Part shown: positions 1 through 4,868 of the stretch, piece by piece
How positions within the stretch are numbered: the stretch's first letter is position 1
Layout of the letters: each line of letters opens with the position of its first letter
NCBI GenBank assembly: GCA_902767285.1
Contig: CACXHC010000225.1
Location: 1-8,302 of the forward strand
Length of the DNA stretch: 8,302 nucleotides
Reading direction: 5' to 3'
Origin: an uncultured Ruminococcus sp.
GTDB taxonomy: Bacteria > Bacillota > Clostridia > Oscillospirales > Acutalibacteraceae
Position numbers and translations under genes: made by a program
Notes under the pieces: generated by a model
Database searches by the model: none
Told to the model about the DNA's origin: nothing
The model's input: the letters and a program-made list of their open reading frames with translations, nothing else

Positions 1-48
1 ATTTTCTTGGGAAAACTTTTTTTTAAAAAAAGGTTTTCCCAAGAAAAT
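1..48. terminator. Long perfect inverted repeat at end of tRNA unit
   Basis: Bases 1-16 are the exact reverse complement of 33-48. The centre is eight T then seven A, which also pair, so the whole stretch folds into one long hairpin. It lies just past the minus-strand tRNA-Pro gene and is the likely end of that transcript, working with the seven T at 63-57 that directly follow the tRNA. The T run sits inside the stem instead of after it, so this is not a textbook terminator. The repeat starts at the first base of the window, so its true extent is unknown. Confidence 0.6.
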
Positions 49-64
49 CCTGCCACAAAAAAAG

Positions 65-138
65 TCGAGGTGACAGGATTTGAACCTGCGACTTCTGCGT
101 CCCGAACGCAGCGCTCTACCAAACTGAGCCACACCTCG
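65..138 (-). tRNA. tRNA-Pro (anticodon CGG)
   Basis: The minus strand folds as a cloverleaf. The acceptor stem CGAGGTG/CACCTCG has A as discriminator. The D arm is GCTC...GAGC. The anticodon stem CTGCG/CGCAG holds the loop TTCGGGA, giving anticodon CGG, which reads CCG. The T arm carries TTCAAAT. The 3' CCA is not encoded: the discriminator is followed by C and then seven T. It is the second tRNA of a two-gene unit behind tRNA-Gln. Confidence 0.95.
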
Positions 139-146
139 AAATAATA

Positions 147-170
147 AGCCTCACGGTTATATGTGAGGCT
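147..170 (-). other. Hairpin between the two tRNAs
   Basis: AGCCTCAC (147-154) and GTGAGGCT (163-170) form a perfect 8-bp stem with an 8-nt loop. On the minus strand it is followed by TTATTATTT, an interrupted T run. It could be a weak terminator, trimming the amount of tRNA-Pro relative to tRNA-Gln, or a processing signal in the tRNA precursor. Confidence 0.5.
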
Positions 171-172
171 CT

Positions 173-246
173 TGGCTGGGGAATAGGGATTCGAACCCCA
201 ACAAACAGAGTCAGAGTCTGTCGTGCTACCGTTACACAATTCCCCA
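173..246 (-). tRNA. tRNA-Gln (anticodon CTG)
   Basis: The minus strand gives acceptor stem TGGGGAA/TTCCCCA with G as discriminator and an encoded CCA (175-173). The anticodon stem ACAGA/TCTGT holds the loop CTCTGAC, giving anticodon CTG, which reads CAG. The T arm is GGGGTTCGAATCCC. It is the first gene of the unit, just behind a strong promoter. Unlike its neighbour tRNA-Pro, its CCA end is in the DNA. Confidence 0.95.
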
Positions 247-258
247 ACGACAATACAT

Positions 259-287
259 ATTATAACACCACAGTCAGTATTTGTCAA
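259..287 (-). promoter_or_regulatory. Promoter of the tRNA-Gln/tRNA-Pro unit
   Basis: On the minus strand TTGACA (287-282) and TATAAT (264-259) match the housekeeping sigma consensus at all twelve positions, with the ideal 17-bp spacer. The predicted start lies about 6 nt upstream of the mature tRNA-Gln end. Confidence 0.93.
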
Positions 288-346
288 CATCTTTTTTAAA
301 AAATCTTAGATTAAAATATTTGAGCTTGCAATAAAAAATCGCCAAA

Positions 347-378
347 AAATATTACTGTAACATATTTCAGTAATATTT
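347..378. other. Inverted repeat upstream of the dockerin promoter
   Basis: AAATATTACTG (347-357) and CAGTAATATTT (368-378) form a perfect 11-bp stem with a 10-nt loop, about 48 bp upstream of the -35 box of the dockerin gene. It could be a protein-binding site or an AT-rich hairpin. No T run follows on the plus strand, so a terminator is unlikely. The rest of the 290-425 gap shows no gene. Confidence 0.45.
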
Positions 379-425
379 CTACAAATATTTTCTCTCGTGT
401 GACCGTTAATTCTACTAAATTTTCA

Positions 426-454
426 TTTACAAATTTGTGAAAATGTGCTATACT
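426..454 (+). promoter_or_regulatory. Promoter of the dockerin-lipoprotein unit
   Basis: TTTACA (426-431) and TATACT (449-454) are separated by exactly 17 bp, each one base from consensus. The predicted start is near 461, giving a leader of about 54 nt before the ATG at 515. TTTGTGAAA occurs at 434-442 and again at 456-464, 22 bp apart on either side of the -10 box. ATTTTCA (419-425) and TGAAAAT (438-444) form an inverted repeat around the -35 box. Either could be an operator. Confidence 0.8.
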
Positions 455-501
455 CTTTGTGAAATCAGAAATAAACAGATTTCTAATGAACCAAATCTCA
501 C

Positions 502-508
502 GAGGTGG
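502..508 (+). promoter_or_regulatory. Ribosome binding site fixing the dockerin start
   Basis: GAGGTGG lies 6 nt before the ATG at 515. The open frame extends upstream to 437, but that longer version would begin before the predicted transcription start, and only the 515 start gives a normal signal peptide. Confidence 0.85.
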
Positions 509-514
509 CATACC

Positions 515-943
515 ATGAAAACAAAAAAATACATGACATTTTTGTTAATAACAATAATTCTTGCAAGTGTTTTTTCCGTAACAGCTAACGCCGAGAGCGT
601 TTCCATAGAGGATATTCCCTACATGAACATCGGCTTGATTGACTCTATCCCCGATATTCCCACGGAAGATAAAACACCCGCTTCAAATGAATGTTGCAAA
701 ATTGAAATTGTATTCACCGGTTTTTCAAACTCCATGCTTCCCGAAAATATCGTTTCTGCAAAAAACACATCAAGTTTGCACGGCGACGTTGACGGCGACA
801 ATGTTCTCACTTCTTCAGACGCTCTCGACGCATTGAGAATGTCAGCAGATAAAGCTCCTCTCTCGTCCAATGCCGATATTGACAACGACGGCGTAATTAC
901 ATCTTCAGATGCTCTCGAAATTCTCCGCCGTTCAAATATCTAA
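515..943 (+). CDS. Secreted stand-alone dockerin (type I) protein
   Basis: This 142-residue protein has a signal peptide: a KTKK start, a hydrophobic core at about 8-22, and a TANA/ES cleavage site after residue 26. A spacer of about 60 residues follows, with a Cys pair at 60-61. A complete type I dockerin fills residues 90-142. The two calcium loops are D91-D93-D95...D102 and D121-D123-D125...D132. Both carry Ser-Ser before the last Asp, where dockerins contact cohesin. Dockerins tether secreted proteins to cohesin-bearing scaffolds. No catalytic or carbohydrate-binding module is visible, and the spacer is too short for one, so its job is unknown. It is probably co-transcribed with the lipoprotein 45 bp downstream. 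The dockerin assignment is firm from the loop pattern. Confidence 0.9.
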   Translation: MKTKKYMTFLLITIILASVFSVTANAESVSIEDIPYMNIGLIDSIPDIPTEDKTPASNECCKIEIVFTGFSNSMLPENIVSAKNTSSLHGDVDGDNVLTSSDALDALRMSADKAPLSSNADIDNDGVITSSDALEILRRSNI

Positions 944-988
944 AACATCATACATCAAAAATACAAATCTTAGAAAGGAAAATTCATC

Positions 989-2074
989 ATGAAGAAAGTT
1001 ATTGCGGCACTTCTTGCTTCTGCTATGCTCCTCAGTTGTATGACAGCTTGCGGAAGTAAAGACAAAAAACCAAAGTACGACACAACCTCTCGAGTTCTTT
1101 ACTCCGATGAGGACACTTCTTCGGAAACTGAATCCGAAACCGAATCCGAAACCAAATCCGAAACCAAATCCGAAACCGAAACCGAATCCGATACTTCCAC
1201 CGATACTTCATCGGACAAAAAATCTGATAAAGATAAAAAAGATTCATCTTCAAAAGCAACATCTTCAAAAACAACGAGTTCAAAGGCGACAAGTTCTAAA
1301 TCGACAAGCTCAAAAGCAACAAGTTCTAAATCGACAAGTTCAAAGGCAGTAAGCTCAAAAGCGACAAGCTCTGTTACAACAAGTTCGAAAGCTGCGTCTG
1401 CAACATCGTCAAAAGCAACAAGTTCGGCAACATCAAGCACAAATTCGGATTCCGATAAAAATACCGATACTTCAACAAATACCGATTCCGCAACCGATAC
1501 TGATTCCCTAACAGATACCGACTCCGTTACCGATACAGATTCATTAACCGATACTGATACAGATTCCGTAACCGATACCGAAAATACCGATTCCGAACAA
1601 ACCGACACCGATTCCGAAATCGAAGGCTCCGACCCGTTCGATGAAATGGAAGATCTCATTTTCACATACGGCGGTGCAGTCATAACTCTCGGCGAGAGTA
1701 TCAACAGCGTTTTTGATGATTTCCACGAAGCAGATGACGTTTCGGGTGCATATTTATCTTCCTTCGGCTACACAAAAACATATTACTACAACTACGAAGG
1801 TTTTGAGATAATCGCTTACACAACCGATGACGATGTTACAGACGATTCTATATTTAAAGTTTGCTCTATTAGAATGGATACCCCCGGTTATTCAGTAGGC
1901 ACAGAAAAAAATATCAGTGTCGGCGACAGCGTTGAAGATATGCTCGACATTTACGGCAGTTCTTACGAAAAATTCGGCGATAACTACGTATTTTATTCGG
2001 CAGACAAGAGCCGTTACCTTAAATTTGAAACCGACTCCGAAACAATCACCGAAATTACAATTTCACTCATTTAA
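989..2074 (+). CDS. Surface lipoprotein with long repetitive Ser/Thr stalk
   Basis: This is a 361-residue protein with a lipoprotein signal. After a Lys-Lys start and hydrophobic core, lipidation is most likely at C21 (MTAC-GS); C17 is a weaker alternative. Residues 29-212 are a disordered stalk in blocks: SETE-type repeats (45-70), a Lys/Asp patch (76-86), TSSKA/TSSKS repeats (87-150) and TDTDS repeats (153-210). A folded C-terminal domain (about 213-361) seems to contain two similar halves, each with an LGES/VGDS turn, a helix, then Tyr-rich and strand-like segments (233-300 and 309-361). It resembles small repeat domains of Firmicutes lipoproteins, but I do not recognise the family. The stalk would carry the domain through the cell wall. 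AGAAAGGA (972-979) lies 9 nt before the ATG. No promoter is evident between this gene and the dockerin gene, so they probably form one operon. Confidence 0.85.
   Translation: MKKVIAALLASAMLLSCMTACGSKDKKPKYDTTSRVLYSDEDTSSETESETESETKSETKSETETESDTSTDTSSDKKSDKDKKDSSSKATSSKTTSSKATSSKSTSSKATSSKSTSSKAVSSKATSSVTTSSKAASATSSKATSSATSSTNSDSDKNTDTSTNTDSATDTDSLTDTDSVTDTDSLTDTDTDSVTDTENTDSEQTDTDSEIEGSDPFDEMEDLIFTYGGAVITLGESINSVFDDFHEADDVSGAYLSSFGYTKTYYYNYEGFEIIAYTTDDDVTDDSIFKVCSIRMDTPGYSVGTEKNISVGDSVEDMLDIYGSSYEKFGDNYVFYSADKSRYLKFETDSETITEITISLI
1126..1620 (+). repeat. Low-complexity coding repeats in the lipoprotein stalk
   Basis: Three runs of short in-frame repeats lie here: GAAACCGAATCC-like 12-mers (about 1126-1190), TCAAAAGCAACAAGT-like 15-mers (about 1250-1435), and ACCGATACTGATTCC-like units (about 1465-1610). 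The copies differ mostly at third codon positions. Their number could change by slippage or recombination and so alter stalk length. Confidence 0.8.
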
Positions 2075-2316
2075 TATTCAATATAAAAACGCTTGCCGTG
2101 GTTTAGTTCGGCAAGCGTTTTTATCATTCGAGAAAAAAATAAAAGACACAAAAAGGAATATTTAATGAATCCTTTCGGTGCCTTTTTTCGATTATAAATT
2201 TTTCCACTCGGTTTTACTCGTGTTACCGGAGAACGTGTCCAAGTATTACGGTAAACCGAGTTAATTTCTCTCTGCTTTTTCGCAGAAAGTTTTTCGTAAG
2301 GAATATATCTTTTCAT
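2071..2316 (-). CDS. Small basic protein coupled to the DUF2828 gene
   Basis: This is an 81-residue frame whose ATG overlaps the stop of the DUF2828-type gene (TAATG). A near-perfect ribosome site, AAGGAGGT (2333-2326), lies 9 nt upstream inside the last codons of that gene. This placement argues strongly that it is translated. Residues 1-52 are very basic (16 Lys/Arg, 2 acidic), with a W26...PVTR (30-33)...YNRKK (41-45) pattern. I believe this pattern recurs in short uncharacterised Clostridia proteins, but that is from memory. Nucleic-acid binding is plausible by charge only. Residues after about 53 are hydrophobic and then encoded by the terminator hairpin, so the true C-terminus is uncertain. 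The stop overlaps the lipoprotein stop at the shared TTAA. Confidence 0.72.
   Translation of the reverse strand: MKRYIPYEKLSAKKQREINSVYRNTWTRSPVTRVKPSGKIYNRKKAPKGFIKYSFLCLLFFSRMIKTLAELNHGKRFYIEY
2083..2124. terminator. Strong bidirectional terminator
   Basis: Bases 2083-2098 and 2109-2124 form a perfect 16-bp inverted repeat with a 10-nt loop. The core CGCTTGCCG/CGGCAAGCG is flanked by A5 on the left and T5 on the right. It ends the plus-strand dockerin-lipoprotein unit 8 bp after its stop, and the minus-strand DUF2828 unit as well. On the minus side it overlaps the last codons of the small basic protein. Confidence 0.93.
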
Positions 2317-3809
2317 TATGCAACTACCTCCTTATATCTGTCACTTAACAGAATCTTATACATATGGTTAAGCGGTGCTGTGTTACAATCACAGCTTTGT
2401 TTGAATGATGATGTCCCCATACCGCTCAAAAATGCGGTACCTCTTTGATTTGCCCTAACAGGAACTTGCATTTGCCAGCTATTGACATTTATAAATACTA
2501 ACGTAGGCAGATTGTATCCGTAGCTTTCAAAAAGCTTTTTTGCATTTTCGAATACAGTTTTTCCCGGATCCATGACAGCATAGTTGAACTCCATGTCGGA
2601 TATAATGTAAAGCACAGACGGAAGTTCTTCCTGAGTTGCTTTGGCATCTAATGCTGTTTTTAAAAGAAGCGAGAAAGTTGCCTCAAGGTTTGTAGATCCG
2701 CCCCAGTCAGCCGAAAGAATATATCTTATTTTATCTTCGAGTGTTCTGCCGTGAATTTTAATCAAATGCGGATTCGACTCAAATGTGATAAAATGATTGT
2801 GGAATACACCTTTACAGCGTTCTGCATGATAAAGCCCAAGCGATACAGCCACGATTATAGGTTGAATTGCGTCCGGTGATGATGTCCAAGTCATTGAACC
2901 CGATGTATCAACAACACAAATGGCGTTTTCGTTTGCCAAATCTTTAGGCAAATTATTCCATAATGCCTGCAATACTTCTCTTTCGCTTGATGAAACACCG
3001 TCAACAATTGGTCTGATTATCTCATACGGAAAAAGTGTTTCGCCGTGAATTTTCTCGGATTTTTGGTTAACTTTTTGGATATACCCATCAAAACGCTTTT
3101 TGTCATGTCTTCTGAATGCACCACGGTATTTAAGCATCGCATTTGCGGGTACTGCCGAATACTTTATCTTTTCAACGTTCTTTTTGGTAAGATAACGCTC
3201 CGTAACACAGATATTCGCTCTCAGCTCCGAAAGCATTTTGCGGTATTCTTTAGGATTCATGCCGAGTTTGCCTGCGATAATTTGAGCATATCTGCAAGTC
3301 TTTTTGCTCGATGCGTTAATAGAAGGAAGCCACTTTGCCAACAAAGAAATATGTGCCTTAACGTTTCCTTTTTTTCTCTCTTCCAGAGCGGCAAGGTCAA
3401 GTTCAAGTTGTTTTTTTATAACGTTGATGACTTCTTTTTCTGCCGGTGTTTCCAGCAGACACAGCAAATCATCAAATCTGCCATACTCCGAAATCAGTCG
3501 AACGTTCTTTCTTGCCGAATCGAGCCATGTTTTCGCAACGTATCTTATAAGAGTACGAAAAGTTTTTCGCTCACCCATACCACAGCGAATATCTCTTATA
3601 TAAAAGAGAAGTTTCATAGCCGTGTCGGGTTCTTCTATATAAGCTCGTGTAAAAAGATTTATAAGATCTCCGGCACTGCGGTAACGCATACCGCCCGCAA
3701 CAGCAAACAGATCCAAACAAGCATTGCCCGTTCTCGACCATGTTACAGCACCGTTTAAAGTAAGTGTTTTGCTGTTATTTTGGCTAAGTAATTCAAGATA
3801 ACTGCTCAT
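2316..3809 (-). CDS. DUF2828-family protein with von Willebrand A domain
   Basis: This 497-residue protein matches, by overall pattern, the DUF2828 family. The N-terminal part is helical: NGAVTWSRTGNACLDLF at 19-35, LLFYIRDIRCGMGER at 67-81, EYGRFDD at 108-114, and LLAKWLPS.N.SSK at 156-169. The C-terminal part (about 295-450) is a vWA fold with a complete metal site: D301-x-S303-x-S305, T373 in GGSTN, and D405 in ISDMEF. The order, helical repeats then vWA, is that of Ro60/TROVE proteins, which bind Y RNAs and misfolded RNA. An RNA role here is inferred; DUF2828 itself is uncharacterised to my knowledge. The start is ATG, with GGAAAGGAG ending 11 nt upstream. It is coupled to the small basic protein and preceded by a long untranslated region. 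Confidence 0.88.
   Translation of the reverse strand: MSSYLELLSQNNSKTLTLNGAVTWSRTGNACLDLFAVAGGMRYRSAGDLINLFTRAYIEEPDTAMKLLFYIRDIRCGMGERKTFRTLIRYVAKTWLDSARKNVRLISEYGRFDDLLCLLETPAEKEVINVIKKQLELDLAALEERKKGNVKAHISLLAKWLPSINASSKKTCRYAQIIAGKLGMNPKEYRKMLSELRANICVTERYLTKKNVEKIKYSAVPANAMLKYRGAFRRHDKKRFDGYIQKVNQKSEKIHGETLFPYEIIRPIVDGVSSSEREVLQALWNNLPKDLANENAICVVDTSGSMTWTSSPDAIQPIIVAVSLGLYHAERCKGVFHNHFITFESNPHLIKIHGRTLEDKIRYILSADWGGSTNLEATFSLLLKTALDAKATQEELPSVLYIISDMEFNYAVMDPGKTVFENAKKLFESYGYNLPTLVFINVNSWQMQVPVRANQRGTAFLSGMGTSSFKQSCDCNTAPLNHMYKILLSDRYKEVVA
2326..2333 (-). promoter_or_regulatory. Internal ribosome site for the small basic protein
   Basis: AAGGAGGT on the minus strand lies within the Lys-Glu-Val codons near the end of the DUF2828-type gene, 9 nt before the overlapping ATG. 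It supports translational coupling of the two genes. Confidence 0.85.
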
Positions 3810-3897
3810 ACTGTTTTTTTCTCCTTTCCTACAAACGTAACGGAATCTCAGCCGCTCAAAAAACAGCGTCTTTCAAAAAAGAACATTGTCGCATTGG

Positions 3898-3961
3898 GTT
3901 CACGCCATGCAACGTAAAAAAGCAAATCAAAAATGATGTGAACTGCTGTGTAAAGCACAGC
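3898..3961 (-). other. Paired hairpins near the DUF2828 start
   Basis: GTTCAC (3898-3903) and GTGAAC (3938-3943) enclose 34 nt that include ATCA/TGAT. One base later comes a perfect hairpin, GCTGTG (3945-3950)/CACAGC (3956-3961), with a 5-nt loop. They lie about 90-150 nt upstream of the DUF2828-type start codon. They may form part of the leader fold. Confidence 0.45.
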
Positions 3962-4074
3962 CTATCTTTTCGCTAAAAAAGCATAAACCGCAACTCCACG
4001 CATAAGACCTTTATCGCCTCATATTTTATGTGCCTTTAGGAAATATTCTGTTTTTACCCTCTGCGGGATTTTTT

Positions 4075-4103
4075 GTCATCACCATATTTAATATGATGAT
4101 GAC
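4075..4103. repeat. 29-bp near-perfect palindrome
   Basis: GTCATCA (4075-4081) and TGATGAC (4097-4103), with inner CATATT/AATATG, form a palindrome centred on 4089 with one mismatched pair (4082/4096). On the minus strand it is followed by AAAAAA, so it is not a terminator in the direction of the DUF2828 gene. It is either an RNA hairpin or a binding site for a dimeric protein. Confidence 0.6.
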
Positions 4104-4463
4104 ATTCTAAATTTTGTTCCTTTTGGGGAGAGGATAAATAAAATTTTTTTGACAGGAGTTTCATCAAGCAAGCACTAAACATCGAAAATCTTAATTTAAA
4201 GAAAGTTTCAGCTTTTTGCGTCAGACCGTCAACAGCCCCATTCTATAAACCTTGTGCGATCCCCTTCTTTAAAATCAAGCTCCAATATTCGTACCGTCTT
4301 GAATCATACCGCATGACATTATGCTCTCTTTGCTCATGCCATTCAGTACGCCCAGAACCGAAGAAAATCGGCTTTTCACGACACTAAATTAAAAAATTCG
4401 TCTTTTATGATATACTCAAAGAATAACTACCGCAATGTTTAAGCCTCCATTCAGAATGGTTGG

Positions 4464-4517
4464 TCGGAAATATCAAAATAAATACCACCATCGGAAATAT
4501 CAAAATAAATACCACCA
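4464..4517. repeat. 27-bp exact tandem duplication
   Basis: The unit TCGGAAATATC...ACCACCA occurs twice with no mismatch, at 4464-4490 and 4491-4517. The length is a multiple of three, but the surrounding frames contain stops, so it does not look like a protein repeat. Perfect identity suggests a recent duplication or selection on both copies. It lies in the middle of the candidate RNA. Confidence 0.9.
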
Positions 4518-4677
4518 TAGGCTAAAATAAACCTCTTATAGTTATTCGCTGCTGTGTGTGCCGAACCGATTAAAGAGTTGTCCTGCTGCGGAAGCCACCC
4601 TCCTGTCTGGCTTCTGCCTTGTAGCAGTATGTGTCGCTAAAGTTTTGTTTGTGTTTGTCTCCCTTAGCGTTGTATAT

Positions 4678-4706
4678 ATAATACCATAACAACAGGGGTT
4701 TTGCAA
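4678..4706 (-). promoter_or_regulatory. Promoter upstream of the candidate RNA and DUF2828 gene
   Basis: On the minus strand TTGCAA (4706-4701) and TATTAT (4683-4678) are spaced by exactly 17 bp. The -10 box matches 5 of 6 and the -35 box 4 of 6 consensus bases. The predicted start near 4671 falls 3 nt before the first stem of the candidate RNA. Confidence 0.7.
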
Positions 4707-4868
4707 AGGTTCTTTTATATTTTTTCAAGCCCCCTTTTATTTGGAATTTTAAGCCGTTTATTATGTTTTTATATATTTTTATGCCCCCAAAAAAGGGGTT
4801 CAATAAGAAATTTTTTCAAAAAAATACGGCAAAAATTTAAAATTTTTACCGCTAATTTTTTTAACAAA
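4707..4868. other. AT-rich gap between terminator and RNA promoter
   Basis: No gene is seen. The stretch holds a small CCCC/GGGG hairpin with six A in the loop (4785-4798), runs of T and A, and the terminator of the WYL gene. An open frame at 4570-4803 on the minus strand lacks a ribosome site and overlaps the promoter, so it is not accepted. Confidence 0.6.
4818..4851 (-). terminator. Terminator of the WYL regulator gene
   Basis: CGGCAAAAATTT (4827-4838) pairs with AAATTTTTACCG (4840-4851), leaving one G-U pair when read on the minus strand. It is followed by a T run (4824-4818). It lies about 18 bp after the stop of the WYL gene. The stem is AT-rich, so efficiency may be modest. Confidence 0.7.

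Larger units (their letters stand above)
3830..4671 (-). ncRNA. Candidate structured leader or non-coding RNA
   Basis: About 840 bp contain no credible gene on either strand. A minus-strand promoter at 4678-4706 would start transcription near 4671, running toward the DUF2828-type gene, and I see no clear intrinsic terminator before that gene. The transcript would open with hairpins. CCTTAGC (4662-4668) pairs with GCTAAAG (4636-4642), with an A-rich loop. CTGCT (4583-4587) pairs with AGCAG (4623-4627), enclosing GAAGCCA (4591-4597)/TGGCTTC (4608-4614), whose minus-strand loop shows GGAGG. Further inverted repeats are 4447-4459, 4311-4316/4334-4339, 4275-4279/4298-4302, 4075-4103, 3945-3950/3956-3961 and 3898-3903/3938-3943. 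It could be a long regulatory leader, a stand-alone RNA, or the remains of a mobile element. The promoter and pairings are seen; function is inferred. Confidence 0.45.

Noticed and set aside
437..514. Upstream extension of the dockerin protein by 26 codons
   Set aside because: It begins inside the promoter, before the predicted transcription start, and would bury the signal peptide.
1099..1704. 201-codon minus-strand frame across the lipoprotein stalk
   Set aside because: It is the antisense shadow of the Ser/Thr repeats, with a Val/Ser/Glu low-complexity translation and no ribosome site.
3045..3758. 237-codon plus-strand frame
   Set aside because: It lies wholly antisense to the DUF2828-type gene, which has strong family motifs. 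Its Cys/Phe-rich translation is typical of a shadow.
4147..4180. Plus-strand promoter at TTTGACAGG
   Set aside because: No -10 box at 16-18 bp, and no plus-strand gene follows.
4054..4383. Minus-strand frame of 46 codons, a TAG (4245-4243), then 62 more codons
   Set aside because: It was considered as a decayed gene because the translation looks fairly protein-like. There is no start with a ribosome site, one internal stop, and no recognisable family, so chance is as likely.
4464..4517. CRISPR array
   Set aside because: The two 27-bp copies are directly adjacent with no spacer, so this is a tandem duplication. No other array-like pattern was seen despite the WYL gene.
3830..4671. tRNA-like domain in the candidate RNA
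   Set aside because: I looked for a T-arm like that of YrlA-type Y RNAs. GGTTCGGCA and GGTACGAAT are only partial matches and no cloverleaf could be built around them by eye.
4570..4803. 77-codon minus-strand open frame
   Set aside because: It starts at TTG without a ribosome site, overlaps the promoter at 4678-4706, and its 3' half is the hairpin region of the candidate RNA. Composition looks random.
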